Source: Peterkaempfera podocarpi
Lineage (GTDB): Bacteria > Actinomycetota > Actinomycetes > Streptomycetales > Streptomycetaceae
Assembly: GCF_042466665.1 (NCBI RefSeq)
Contig: NZ_CP162102.1
Location: 8,765,473 to 8,829,472 of the forward strand
DNA: 64,000 bases
Direction: 5' to 3'
The notes below the pieces were generated by a model, which was given only the letters and a program-made list of their open reading frames with translations, made no database searches and was not told where the DNA came from. Below are positions 27,949 through 36,321 of the stretch, one piece after another. Each line of letters starts with the position of its first letter. Within the stretch, counting starts at the first letter, position 1. The translations under genes and the position numbers were made by a program.

Positions 27949-28405
27949 AAGCCTTGTTCTCCTGGTGGAGGAAGTGCCGGACGTCCGCTGCCAAGGCGGA
28001 CATCTGCTCGCCGGCCTCCAGCCAGGTGGTGACGGAAGCAGACCAGCTGTCAACGGATGCCCGCCATGGTCGGAGGGTCCAGGTCAGTCCGACGTGACCG
28101 CCCGATCGGACGACCGCGCTGACGGTCAGGTCGCGATCGTTGGTCTGCCAGAGACGTTCTCCGTCCCACCCTCGGAAGTCCCGGGCGAGTCCCTCCAGAA
28201 AGGGGGCCAGGTCCGCGTCCCAGTTCCAGGCCGTCACCCCATCGACACGGGCGCTCAGACCGGGCGCGTGAACCTCGATCGCGTAGAGCACGCAGTCCGG
28301 ATCCTCGCGGGAACGGTCGAAGAGCCTGACGCGCACAGCCCTGTTCTCCAGGCTGCGGACGATCACTCCGTCTGACTGATCGAGGGTGGCGGCGTGGGTG
28401 CTCAT
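27941..28405 (-). CDS. DUF6228 family protein
   Basis: A 154-residue protein matching my recollection of the DUF6228 family of Streptomyces: RSLENRAVRVRLFDRSREDP, ARVDGVTAWNWDADLAPFLE and DFRGWDGERLWQTNDRDLT. The C-terminal part alternates strands (HVGLTWTLRPWRASVDSWSA). No enzymatic motif or membrane segment is visible. The ATG at 28405 is the only plausible start. It overlaps the following gene by eight bases. The family has no established function. Confidence 0.75.
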   Translation of the reverse strand: MSTHAATLDQSDGVIVRSLENRAVRVRLFDRSREDPDCVLYAIEVHAPGLSARVDGVTAWNWDADLAPFLEGLARDFRGWDGERLWQTNDRDLTVSAVVRSGGHVGLTWTLRPWRASVDSWSASVTTWLEAGEQMSALAADVRHFLHQENKAYG

Positions 28406-28437
28406 CTGCGAAACACTAGGTCAACCGGCGCCCGACG

Positions 28438-29508
28438 TCATCGTGTATTCGGCCTGGGCAAGCGGCCCTCGTCGACGTGGTCGGCAAGGTAGATCATGAC
28501 GCCTTCGGGGTCCATGCCGAAGGCCGCGGCGACGAGCTTCGGGTCGAGGGTGTTGACCAGGTCGGCCAGGCGGGTGCACCGCAGCGTCCGGGGCGGAACA
28601 CGGCAGGGGTCCATGATGTGACTGACATAGGCGGTGGAGGCTGCCGACCGGCCGGATTTGGTGATCTTCGTGACGATCACGTGGGGGTTGTCGGTGCGCT
28701 GGCTCTCGCGGTGGGCCAGGCAGCGTTCCAAGACTGACCAGCTGGCCGGGTCCATCGGCACCGGATGCGGGCGTTTGCCCAGCTGGATGGTGCGGTTGAC
28801 CGGATCGATGTCGTCGACGCGCAGGTGTCGCACTTCGCTGCTGGAGGCCGCGTGCAGGAGGGCCAGCATTCCAAGCAGGGCCTCGTGGGGGTGGGCGTCG
28901 GTGGTGGTGGTCCAGCGGCGGAACAGCTGGCGCTGCTGGTCCACGGCGACGGTGGTGCCGCTGAACCCGGAAGGACCTTTCGCCTTCAGGCCCCGGGTAG
29001 GGTCGATGAGGACGAATTTGCCCGAGCGGGCGAAGCGGAAAAACTGCCGCAGCACGGTCAGCCGGCGCTGGCGGGCCTTGGGCTGGTTGGCCAGGAACGC
29101 TTCGATGTCGTGGACGTCGGCCAGGGCCCAGTCTTGTTTGCCGCGCTGATCGGCCAGGAAGCGGGCGAGGTCGCGGACGATGGCCAGGGTCGCCTCGATG
29201 GTGATGTCGGCGCGCGGTAGCGTCCCGGCGCGCAGGGCACGCTCACGTGCTCGCAGCAGTGAGTCGGAGAACGCGTGGACTTGGGGCCGGAGCGAGAGCA
29301 GGGCGGCTTCGACGCGGCGCCGGCGGCGGCCGGCCGCGAGTTGGTCGGCGTGGTCGGTCGGCAGCGCGAGGGCGCGCTGGGTGAAGAAGTCCTCCAGTGC
29401 GCGGGCGAGGGAGCCCATCGAGCGGCCGGGGCGGCGAGCACGCTCCAGGAGAGCCTGCGGGTGATTGGGGTGCTCGTCTTCCAGGAGCCGACCGAGAGCG
29501 CTGATCAT
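28438..29508 (-). CDS. Divergent tyrosine recombinase (second of the recombinase module)
   Basis: A 356-residue tyrosine recombinase. The N-terminal SAM-like core-binding part is IEATLAIVRDLARFLADQRG and DVHDIEAFLANQPKARQRRL. The catalytic half has box I HAASSSEVRHLRVDDIDPV and the beta-hairpin Lys in GKRPHPVPMD. Box II is altered: PPRTLRCTRLADLV has Arg where His is usual (R-x-x-R). The final helix, FGMDPEGVMIYLADHVD, keeps the Tyr but lacks the L-G-H signature. It may be a weak or architectural recombinase. Its ATG overlaps the stop of the Cys-rich gene (ATGA). Confidence 0.8.
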   Translation of the reverse strand: MISALGRLLEDEHPNHPQALLERARRPGRSMGSLARALEDFFTQRALALPTDHADQLAAGRRRRRVEAALLSLRPQVHAFSDSLLRARERALRAGTLPRADITIEATLAIVRDLARFLADQRGKQDWALADVHDIEAFLANQPKARQRRLTVLRQFFRFARSGKFVLIDPTRGLKAKGPSGFSGTTVAVDQQRQLFRRWTTTTDAHPHEALLGMLALLHAASSSEVRHLRVDDIDPVNRTIQLGKRPHPVPMDPASWSVLERCLAHRESQRTDNPHVIVTKITKSGRSAASTAYVSHIMDPCRVPPRTLRCTRLADLVNTLDPKLVAAAFGMDPEGVMIYLADHVDEGRLPRPNTR

Positions 29509-30068
29509 GGTGCACGCTCGGCTGGCGCAGTGCCGGCGGCGAGGTGGCCAGCGAAGTCGCCCAGCCACATCGGCGGGTTGGCGAGTCGTTCTTGCAGGTT
29601 GGAGGCGGTGATGAAGGGCCGGTCTGGGTGCTTCTGCCAGCAGGCCGAGCACAGTCCCAGCCCGGTATGGCGTCGAACCTGGCCGCAGCTGACGCATTCG
29701 CGCGGCGGCTGCTTGGGCTGGCGGACACGTGAGCAGTGGCCGCACCAGCCGGTTGCGATCTGCAGGAAGCCGGGCCGCTGGCAGCGCGGACAGGTCCGTT
29801 TGGCTGCGACTCGCTCGGCTTCCCGCCGGCAGGCCCCGCAACTGGTGGCGATTGGAGACCGCACTGGTCGGCCGCAGGCAGTGCAGGTCCGCGAGCAGTT
29901 GATGCACCGTCGGGTGTCTTCCTGCAGGACCCGTGACTTTCCGCAGGCCGGACAGGATGTTCGGGTGGCTTCGTCCTTGATCCGGGCGGTGCAGCTGCAG
30001 CAGTGGTCCCGGCCGATGATCCCGACCGGTGCCCCGCAGCCGAGGCAGTCCCGCTGGCGCTTGCCCAT
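29505..30068 (-). CDS. Zinc-ribbon protein with ten CxxC motifs
   Basis: A 187-residue protein whose first 145 residues carry ten C-x-x-C pairs: CLGC, CCSC, CPAC, CINC, CTAC, CGAC, CPRC, CGHC, CVSC and CSAC. That is enough for about five zinc ribbons. The C-terminal 45 residues (RPFITASNLQERLANPPMWL) are a separate helical segment. It is probably a DNA-binding partner of the recombinases. It follows the XRE gene by 21 bases and overlaps the downstream recombinase by four. I know no named family with this arrangement; in some two-recombinase transposons a zinc module is fused to the recombinase, so this may be a split form. Confidence 0.75.
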   Translation of the reverse strand: MGKRQRDCLGCGAPVGIIGRDHCCSCTARIKDEATRTSCPACGKSRVLQEDTRRCINCSRTCTACGRPVRSPIATSCGACRREAERVAAKRTCPRCQRPGFLQIATGWCGHCSRVRQPKQPPRECVSCGQVRRHTGLGLCSACWQKHPDRPFITASNLQERLANPPMWLGDFAGHLAAGTAPAERAP

Positions 30069-30089
30069 CGTCGATCCATTTCGTTCGCG

Positions 30090-30404
30090 TCAGATCGGTG
30101 GCATCGACCGGCCGGTGGCTGAGGCGGCCCGGGGCAGCACTGCTGCTGGTCGGACGGGGGTGGCGGGGCGTTGGACGGGGGTGGTGTCCACCTCGATCAG
30201 GTCGTTGGGGGTGCAGTCGAGCGCGGTGCACAGCGCGGCCAGGGTGGACATCTTCACCTGCGAGGGTTCCTTGGTGAACAGCGCCGACACCGATGCGGAG
30301 GAAAGCTCCAGGCCAGCCCGTTCGGCCAGGAGCCGCCGCAGTTGGGCGCCGGTCCAGACCTCGCGCTGGGCGGCGGCGATTCGCAGTTTCCACTTGATGT
30401 TCAC
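30090..30404 (-). CDS. XRE-family helix-turn-helix protein
   Basis: A 104-residue protein with one Cro/C1-type HTH: VWTGAQLRRLLAERAGLELS, SASVSALFTKEPSQVKMSTL, then AALCTALDCTPNDLIEVD. The last 30 residues are a Pro/Ala-rich tail. It is probably an autoregulator or accessory DNA-binding factor of the recombinase module. Its ATG overlaps the stop of the first recombinase gene (ATGA), which ties it to that gene. Confidence 0.88.
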   Translation of the reverse strand: MNIKWKLRIAAAQREVWTGAQLRRLLAERAGLELSSASVSALFTKEPSQVKMSTLAALCTALDCTPNDLIEVDTTPVQRPATPVRPAAVLPRAASATGRSMPPI

Positions 30405-31474
30405 GACGTGGGATCCTCTCCGGTGAGCTCGCTGAGGGTGCTGGTCACCACGCGGCGATAGGCGTCCTCGATGAACGTTGCCGAGGGTCGGACATATCGC
30501 ATGGTTGAACTGACGGTCCAGTGACCGAGCAGTTGCTGGATGGCCACCAGGTCCACTCCGCGTTCGTAGTTGTGGGTCGCGCAGGCCCGGCGCAGGGCAT
30601 GCGGGCTGAAGCGGTCGGCGGCCGGGCGGCCTTCGAGTTCCATCAGATAGCGCAGCCGGTTGCGGACGGTGCCCTGGTGGAGGTGGCCGCCGGACTCGTC
30701 GGCGAACAGCGCGGGCGAGTCCGGGAACTTGCCGCGGACGTCGTCGAGGAACCAGTGCAGGACCAGATCCACCTGGTCGAGCATGGGCACCCAGCGCGGT
30801 CGCGGTCCGGAGGTGTGGGCGCCCTTGCCGAAGCGCACGTGCAGTTTCCCGAACGGGCCGCGGTCGAAGTGGACGTCGGGGCGGTCCAGGCGGGCGGCCT
30901 CGTCCGAGCGCAGGCCGGCGTGATAAAGCGTCCGGAACAGTGCGTAGTCGCGGGCGGCGGGTGCGTACTTGCGTGCGGTCGCGATGCGGGTCTTGAGGAA
31001 GGCGAAGAACTCGTCGACGCGTTCCGAGGTCGGTGGCGGCAGCAGGGCCGGGGAGTCGTCGCCGACATGCCGTGAGGCGTTGAACTCGTCCACCGGGCAG
31101 ACCAGCCTGATCCCGAAGGCGGCCTCGATCTCGACGGCTTTTCGGGCCTGCAGGAACCGGTGGAAGCCCTTGAAGATCTGGACATAGCCGCGGCGGGTGG
31201 ACGGGGCCCGCCCGTCCACCGCCAGGCCGCCGACGACGCGGTCGATGTCCTCAGGGGTGACGTCCCAGGCGGGCCGGCCAAGAGCCTGGAGTGTCCGCTC
31301 CAGCAGGCCGGTGTCGTTCTCGATGGTCACCGGGCTGAACCCGCGGGCCCGGCAGGAGGCCACGAACGCCTCCACACATAACGCCTGGAACTCCCACGGG
31401 TCCAGGGCAGCGGGCAGGTCAGGGACCGCTCGGCCCTCGATCACCCGCAGACGCGACTCCACCATCGGGCACAC
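30401..31474 (-). CDS. Tyrosine recombinase/integrase (first of the recombinase module)
   Basis: A 357-residue integrase with a complete catalytic set: Arg in YHAGLRSDEAARLDRPD, Lys in HVRFGKGAHTSG, His-x-x-Arg in FSPHALRRACATHNYERG, His in LLGHWTVSST and the nucleophile in MRYVRPSATF. The N-terminal core-binding domain (SCRARGFSPVTIENDTGLLE) is normal. It is the first gene of a four-gene, overlapping, minus-strand set. Site-specific recombination of the element that carries it is the expected role. The start at 31474 may be a few codons off, since several in-frame starts are close (an ATG and a GTG). Confidence 0.9.
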   Translation of the reverse strand: MCPMVESRLRVIEGRAVPDLPAALDPWEFQALCVEAFVASCRARGFSPVTIENDTGLLERTLQALGRPAWDVTPEDIDRVVGGLAVDGRAPSTRRGYVQIFKGFHRFLQARKAVEIEAAFGIRLVCPVDEFNASRHVGDDSPALLPPPTSERVDEFFAFLKTRIATARKYAPAARDYALFRTLYHAGLRSDEAARLDRPDVHFDRGPFGKLHVRFGKGAHTSGPRPRWVPMLDQVDLVLHWFLDDVRGKFPDSPALFADESGGHLHQGTVRNRLRYLMELEGRPAADRFSPHALRRACATHNYERGVDLVAIQQLLGHWTVSSTMRYVRPSATFIEDAYRRVVTSTLSELTGEDPTS

Positions 31475-31605
31475 CTTCCTCGCACCTGATGAATGAAGGT
31501 AGAGCCTTCAAAAGCGTGCTGTCAGCGAGACAATCAAAGAGACGGCCAGGACCCGCCTATGGGCAGGTGACAGGGCAGACTCTCCACAGGGAACAAGTGC
31601 CAGCC

Positions 31606-31799
31606 CCAGTTGGATGGACCAAGACCTTCACCGACCCCCGGCTCTGCGCGGCCGTCGTGGACTGCCTGACCTTCAACGGCGCGATCATCCAGCCCGGCAC
31701 CGACTCCTACCGACTCGCTCACACCAAAGCCCAGACCCGGCAGGTCGCTGCCAGCTGGGATACGCCCCACGAAGGATCGAAGTCCTCAGCGACGCCTTG
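31606..31799 (+). pseudogene. IstB-like (IS21 helper ATPase) C-terminal fragment
   Basis: The 3' end of an IS21-type helper ATPase: GWTKTFTDPRLCAAVVDCLT, FNGAIIQPGTDSYRLAHTKA and QTRQVAA. In intact IstB this is the last 60 residues after the AAA core. The Walker motifs, the transposase gene istA and the IS ends are missing. It lies just upstream of the recombinase module. Confidence 0.7.
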
Positions 31800-31846
31800 A
31801 TTCCCGGAAGATGACTACTCCACGTGGCGCGGGCAGAGTGCACCCT

Positions 31847-32707
31847 ATGCCGAACACACCAGATCTGATGTTTGCTCATCGGCTCGCCGATCAGGCGGCT
31901 GACATCGCACGCCGACACAGGAGAGCAGGTGCCACGGCAACACAGATCAAGAGCGATGGAAGCCCTGTCAGCGCTGCCGACCGAGAGATCGAACAGGCGT
32001 TGCGTCAGCGAATCCACGAACAGCACCCCAACGATGCGATCATCGGTGAAGAGTACGGATCCCACGGTCAAGGGCATCGCCGCTGGATCATCGACGCTAT
32101 CGATGGCACGGCCAGCTTCCTCGCCGGCGAGCCCGAGTGGAGCACCCTGATCGCGCTGGAGGTCAACCACCGCATCACCCTGGGCATGGTCTCCGCCCCT
32201 GCGCTGAACCGCCGATGGTGGGCGGCACCCAACCAGGGAGCATGGACCAGTAGTCTCCCTTCACCCCGTCCCTGCACTTCCGCGCGTCGGCTGGCCATCA
32301 GCGAGGGCAGCGCAGCGGCCGACTCTTCCCTCGGCATCTGGCCGCCCCCGCGCAGACTGAACCCGACACAGCGGGCTATTGCCGCAGCGCTGGCCACACG
32401 CACCGCGCGCACCACGCCAACGCTCAACTGGTCCACCGCTGATTCCACCGCGCCCACGCCCAAGAAACCGTCCACAGGATCCGGCACCTGCCACGGGGCG
32501 CTCCTTGTCGTGACGGGCCGGCTGGATGCCTTCCTCCTGTTGGGAGCAGGTCCGTGGGATATCGCGGCCCTGATCCCGATCGTCCAAGAAGCCGGCGGCA
32601 TCTTTAGCGATCTCTCCGGTCAGCAACGGACCGACACCGGGGGCGCACTGTTCGCTCGGCCTGGCCTCCACCAACAGCTTCTGGACATCGCCGCGTCAGC
32701 CAGGTGA
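31847..32707 (+). CDS. Inositol monophosphatase/histidinol-phosphatase family protein
   Basis: A 286-residue Mg-dependent phosphatase of the IMPase family. Metal-binding motifs are present: GSPVSAADREIEQALR, DAIIGEEYGS (the Glu-Glu motif), WIIDAIDGTASFLAG (D-x-I-D-G-T) and GPWDIAALIPIVQEAGG (the W-D motif). ALNRRWWAAPNQGAW resembles histidinol-phosphatases (HisN). Residues 150-215 are Pro/Thr-rich and unlike the family, so that part may be diverged. The ATG at 31847 was preferred; an in-frame ATG lies 36 bases upstream. No histidine genes are adjacent, so the substrate is open. Confidence 0.8.
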   Translation: MPNTPDLMFAHRLADQAADIARRHRRAGATATQIKSDGSPVSAADREIEQALRQRIHEQHPNDAIIGEEYGSHGQGHRRWIIDAIDGTASFLAGEPEWSTLIALEVNHRITLGMVSAPALNRRWWAAPNQGAWTSSLPSPRPCTSARRLAISEGSAAADSSLGIWPPPRRLNPTQRAIAAALATRTARTTPTLNWSTADSTAPTPKKPSTGSGTCHGALLVVTGRLDAFLLLGAGPWDIAALIPIVQEAGGIFSDLSGQQRTDTGGALFARPGLHQQLLDIAASAR

Positions 32708-32819
32708 CATCAAAACTCGGTTCTGGCACAGATCTTGGGGAGTGGTCACAGAACGTGACGAGCCTCTCGAATGCGGGCTCGACTGCCCAACTTGAACGCT
32801 CACCTCGTACTCTCCACGC

Positions 32820-33368
32820 ATGACCGGTGATCCGTTCCAGTGCCGATGCGTCCTGTGCCATGACTATGGTGACCGAGACGATGCAGACCAGGTTGAGCGG
32901 ACGGTCATCGGCAATGTGCAGGAACACGGATGGCACGTCGCGATGGTCCCCGAGGACGAGATCGGCCCGGGGTTCGCCTACACGATCGGCCTGTCCCACA
33001 CGCACGGTGCACCTGAGCTCGCGATGTTCGGGCTCGATGTCCACCTCATGCACCGCATGCTCAACACACTCGGCGAGAAGGCCGCGTCGGGCACGGTCCT
33101 GGCTGACGGCCAGGAACATCACGGCGTCGCGCGCGGCCTACTGGTAGGGCTCAGGCGGGCTGATCTTCGCTGGTACCGGACCTTCTTCGGGCAGGCCATC
33201 GGGTTCTACCGGCGGCCGCCCTTCCCGGTCCTGCAGGTGGCATGGCCCGACCCGAACGGGTGCTTTCACTGGGAAGAAGTAGCCGGACAGGGGCATCGGG
33301 AGTCGCAGCCTCAGTTGTGGCTGCCGCCCAGCGAGCACCCAGTTGGAGTCTGGACGGCCGAGCTCTGA
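32820..33368 (+). CDS. DUF4262 domain protein
   Basis: A 182-residue protein of the DUF4262 family. It has an N-terminal CRCVLCHDYGD (three clustered Cys). The core is GNVQEHGWHVAMVPEDE, GFAYTIGLSHTHGAPELAMF and GLDVHLMHRMLNTLGEKA. The C-terminal half reads RWYRTFFGQAIGFYRRPPFP and VLQVAWPDPNGCFHWEE. Function of the family is unknown; it is common as a free-standing cytoplasmic protein in Streptomyces. It lies 112 bases after the phosphatase gene, and an operon is not obvious. Confidence 0.88.
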   Translation: MTGDPFQCRCVLCHDYGDRDDADQVERTVIGNVQEHGWHVAMVPEDEIGPGFAYTIGLSHTHGAPELAMFGLDVHLMHRMLNTLGEKAASGTVLADGQEHHGVARGLLVGLRRADLRWYRTFFGQAIGFYRRPPFPVLQVAWPDPNGCFHWEEVAGQGHRESQPQLWLPPSEHPVGVWTAEL

Positions 33369-33379
33369 CCCCGGTAGTG

Positions 33380-33700
33380 GGGATCTGCTGAAGCAGGATC
33401 ATCTTGCGAAGCAAGCCGAAGCCGGCGCGCCCGTAGAGTTGCCTTTTGATCTTCTTGATGCGGTTCACGGCGCCTTCGACGCTGCTGGAGCTCGATTCCA
33501 GGGTGAGGCCGGCTGTGACGGCGTCGAGGTCTCTGAGCAGATGGAGTGCGAAGCCGGTCAGGCCGGTCAGGCCGGGCAGCTGGCTGCCGTCGACTGCCTT
33601 GATCCAGTCCGGCAACTTGGCGGCGAGGCGGCTGGTGAGGATCTCGCCGAAGTCGCGGATGTGCTCGGCGGCCGTGTCCAGCTCGGGGCAACGGGTCAAG
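33380..33700 (-). pseudogene. ISL3-family transposase C-terminal fragment
   Basis: Roughly 105 residues of the ISL3 transposase end: CPELDTAAEHIRDFGEILTS, PDWIKAVDGSQLPGL, DLDAVTAGLTLESSSSSVEG (with the catalytic Glu) and NRIKKIKRQLYGRAGFGLLR. The N-terminal three quarters are absent, and no terminal repeats were identified. It may derive from the same IS type as the fragment at 8440-8830. Confidence 0.8.
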
Positions 33701-33807
33701 ACCTCTTCTGAACGACTCCCGCTGCCGCCGACAAGCGATTCCCGAGAGAACAGGCACAGCCAGCCGATGGTGCTTCATCACCACGGGGTGGCTCCGCTCC
33801 CGGATCC

Positions 33808-34949
33808 TCAGGGTCGGTGGTTCAGGTGTGCCGGGTCCCGGGGTGAGGGCTCGGCTTGTTCGGGCGCCGCGATGTTGTCGTGGGCGGCAGCGGCGGTAGT
33901 GGCGGTGGTGGCGGCGAGCGTGGGGTAGTCGGTGTAGCCGGCTGCTCCGCCGGTGTACATCAGGCCCTGGTCCCGTACCTGGTTGATCGGCGCACCGGTG
34001 CTGCTCCTGCGGCGAGAAGTCGCTCGCCCTGGTGCTTTCCCCCGTCGGCCGGCAACGGCGCTCCCCATCCGAGGACCGGGTTGGCGATCAGCGTGCCCGG
34101 CCAGGTCTTTCGGATCTCCTGGAACAGGGGCTGGTCCGGATCCGCGAAGACGACGTGCAGGTAGGCCAGTCCCATGCCGGACAGGGCGGTGATGAGCGCC
34201 GGGTAGATCTGCTCGGTGTCGCCCTCGACGATGCCGTTGACGGTCACTGCGGGTGCGATCCGCACACCGACCCGGCCGGGGCCGATCGCGTCGGCAACGG
34301 CTCGTACGACCTCGAGCACGAACCGGATGCGATGGGCCACCGGGCCGCCGTAGGCGTCGGTGCGCCGGTTGGTTCCCTGGGCCAGGAACTGGTGGAGCAG
34401 GTAGCCGTTGGCGGCGTGCACCTCCACTCCCTCGAAGCCCGCGTCGATGGCGCTTCGGGCGGCAGCGGCGAAGTCGGCCACGGTCAAGCGGATGTCGTCG
34501 GTCGTCATCTCGCGGGGCACCACGGCGTCCTGGTGTCCGGTGGGGGTGAAGATCGTCTCGGGGAGCGGGATCGGCGAGGGTGCGATGGGGTCGAGCCCGC
34601 TGTTGCCGGGGTGGCCGACCCGGCCGCCGTGCTGCACCTGCAGGAACATCCGGCCGCCTTCGGCGCGCACGGCGTCGGTGACGCGACGCCAACCCGCCAC
34701 ATGCGCCTCGTTGTGGATTGCGGTGATGTGGGGGTAGGTCTGCCCGACGGCGTTCGGCGTGGAGGCCTCGGCGATGATCAGGCCCGCTGAGGCCCGCTGG
34801 GCGTAGTAGGTCGCCATGATCGGCTGCGGGACGCCGTCGGCGGTGGCGCGGTTGCGGGTCATGGGCGCCATCACCAGACGGTTCGGCAGGCGCAAGGCGC
34901 CGAGGGAGGCGGAATCGAAGAGGCGCGAGTCAACTGCTCTGCTCGTCAT
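33808..34949 (-). pseudogene. Old-yellow-enzyme ene-reductase with a short deletion and frameshift
   Basis: The 5' 310 codons encode a normal NemA-like flavoprotein: RLPNRLVMAPMTRNRATADG, QVQHGGRVGHPGNSGLDPIA, EGVEVHAANGYLLHQF and NRRTDAYGG. After ERLLAAGA near 34010 the frame is lost. The C-terminus resumes in another frame with GAPINQVRDQGLMYTGGAAG and YTDYPTL. The missing piece corresponds to the phosphate-binding strand (normally D-L-V-x-x-G-R-x-F-L-A-N-P-D-L), so FMN binding should be lost. A MerR regulator gene is divergent, sharing a palindromic operator. Intact members reduce activated C=C bonds with NADPH. Confidence 0.85.
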
Positions 34950-34961
34950 GCCGGTACGGTA

Positions 34962-34985
34962 GAACCTGACACCGGTGTCACGTTC
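34962..34985. promoter_or_regulatory. 24-bp palindromic MerR-type operator
   Basis: The centre TGACACCGGTGTCA is a perfect 14-base palindrome. It extends to 12-base half sites, GAACCTGACACC and (opposite strand) GAACGTGACACC, with a single mismatch. It lies in the 54-base gap between the ene-reductase and the divergent MerR gene, where MerR proteins twist the promoter spacer. Binding by the adjacent regulator is inferred. Confidence 0.75.
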
Positions 34986-35003
34986 AAGTCCGAGAGGTGA
35001 GCG

Positions 35004-35378
35004 ATGCGGATCGGTGAACTGGCCCGCCGCAGCGGAGTCAGCGAGCGGTCACTGCGGTACTACGAGACGCAAGGGCTGCTGCGAGCAGAACGCACCCCCG
35101 GCGGCCAACGCGACTTCGGCGCATGGGCAGTGGACCGGGTCATCCGCATCCAAGCCCTGTACGCCGCAGGGCTGAACAGCAAGAAGATCGCGCACCTGCT
35201 GCCGTGCATGCGCGACACCGACGGCGGCCCGAGCGAGATCGCCACCGCGCAGCTCGTCGACGAGCTCACCGCAGAACGGGACCGCATCGACCGGATGATC
35301 GGCGACCTGTTCCGTACCCGCGACGTCCTGAGCGACGTCATCGACACCGCAAGAGTCGGCCTGGACGCCTCCCCCTGA
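35004..35378 (+). CDS. MerR-family transcriptional regulator
   Basis: A 124-residue MerR protein. The winged HTH is complete: MRIGELARRSGVSERSLRYY, ETQGLLRAERTPGGQRDF and VDRVIRIQALYAAGLNSKKI. A long dimerisation helix follows (VDELTAERDRIDRMIGDLFR). There is a lone Cys (LLPCMRD) and no C-terminal metal-binding loop, so a metal sensor is unlikely. The divergent target, an ene-reductase, suggests sensing of electrophiles. GAGAGGTGAGCG precedes the ATG at 35004. It appears intact although its presumed target gene is broken. Confidence 0.92.
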   Translation: MRIGELARRSGVSERSLRYYETQGLLRAERTPGGQRDFGAWAVDRVIRIQALYAAGLNSKKIAHLLPCMRDTDGGPSEIATAQLVDELTAERDRIDRMIGDLFRTRDVLSDVIDTARVGLDASP

Positions 35379-35381
35379 TCC

Positions 35382-35666
35382 TCACGACAGCCCGAACACC
35401 ACGCGGGGGGAGCGAGCGACCATCGGATCGACGACACACTGCGGTGCGGCCTCCGGCACGCTGTCCTGTCCGGGGCCGATGAGGGCGAACGTGGGGTCGG
35501 CGAACAGGTACCCGGCCAGCACCACCTCCTCGCGTTCCTCGCAGGCCAGGCGGAGGTGCTGCCCGGCCAGGCGCACGACCTGCCACCGGATCCCCTGGAA
35601 GTCGACGTGCCCGCCGACCGCCACCACCGGCCGCCCGCCCCGAGGCCCCGCTCCCGCGCTCACCAC
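35382..35666 (-). pseudogene. Possible N-terminal fragment of a Mu-type transposase
   Basis: A 94-residue frame containing RPVVAVGGHVDFQGIRWQVV, RLAGQHLRLACEEREEVVLA and GYLFADPTFALIG. This resembles the small beta domain at the N-terminus of some actinobacterial Mu/Tn7-like transposases. Nothing downstream encodes the DDE core. It could instead be a separate small gene. It abuts the AAA-ATPase remnant on the other strand, so it may belong to the same decayed transposition module. Confidence 0.45.
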
Positions 35667-35837
35667 GCACCCCCGCCCACACCGGGCGCGTGCGGATCTG
35701 CGCCGGCCGTCACCGGGCCGGCCGCGAACCGGCCGCCGCGCTGCCCGCGGCCGTCCACCGCACCGTGCTCCCCGGCGCCACCAGCGCTCCCGCCGCCCGC
35801 GTTCGCACCGCCGCCCGGCCCGCTGCCGGGCGAACGC

Positions 35838-36254
35838 CCCCGCACCTTCCTCGTGGACGAGGCCCAGTGGCTGGGCGGGGAGGCGTTCGAATACTTCCGC
35901 TACCTGTGGGACGAACCCTCAACCCAGCTCGCGGTCATCTTCGTCGGCGGTGAGGGCTGCCACACCGTGCTGCGCCGCGAACCGATGCTCTCCTCCCGCA
36001 TCTTCATCTGGCAGCACTTCACCCGCCTCACCCCCAGCGAGGTCCTGGAGGCCATTCCCCTGTTCCACCCGGTCTGGGCCGACGCCGACCCCGATGACAT
36101 CGCCTTCGCCGACAGCCACGCCGCACACGGCAACTTCCGCGCCTGGGCCCAGCTGACCGCCCATATCCGCATCGCGCTGGCACGTACCGGCCGTCCCCGC
36201 GTCGACCGGGACCTGCTGCGGTGGGCCTTCAGCCGGCTGGGCCGGGCGGCATGA
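35838..36254 (+). pseudogene. TniB/MuB-like AAA ATPase, C-terminal fragment
   Basis: About 135 residues begin at the Walker B strand (PRTFLVDEAQWLGGEAFEYF). They continue with YLWDEPSTQLAVIFVGGEGC, LRREPMLSSRIFIWQHF and AAHGNFRAWAQLTAHIR. They align along their length with the intact ATPase at 55203-55976, which has LVCDEAQWMG and LKREPMLASRIFIWQKF at the same points. The Walker A half is missing. It is the second gene of a decayed copy of the transposition module. Confidence 0.8.
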
Positions 36255-36321
36255 CCGGCTCCCGCAGGGCACAGACGGCATCTGCCCCGGGTGCGAGGCA
36301 GACAGACCCCGTCGAGAGAGA

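Noticed and set aside
28438..30393. Single 651-codon reading frame spanning the second recombinase, the Cys-rich gene and part of the XRE gene
   Set aside because: Only the last 356 codons match a recombinase. The upstream part is out of frame with the Cys-rich protein, and ATGA coupling supports separate genes.
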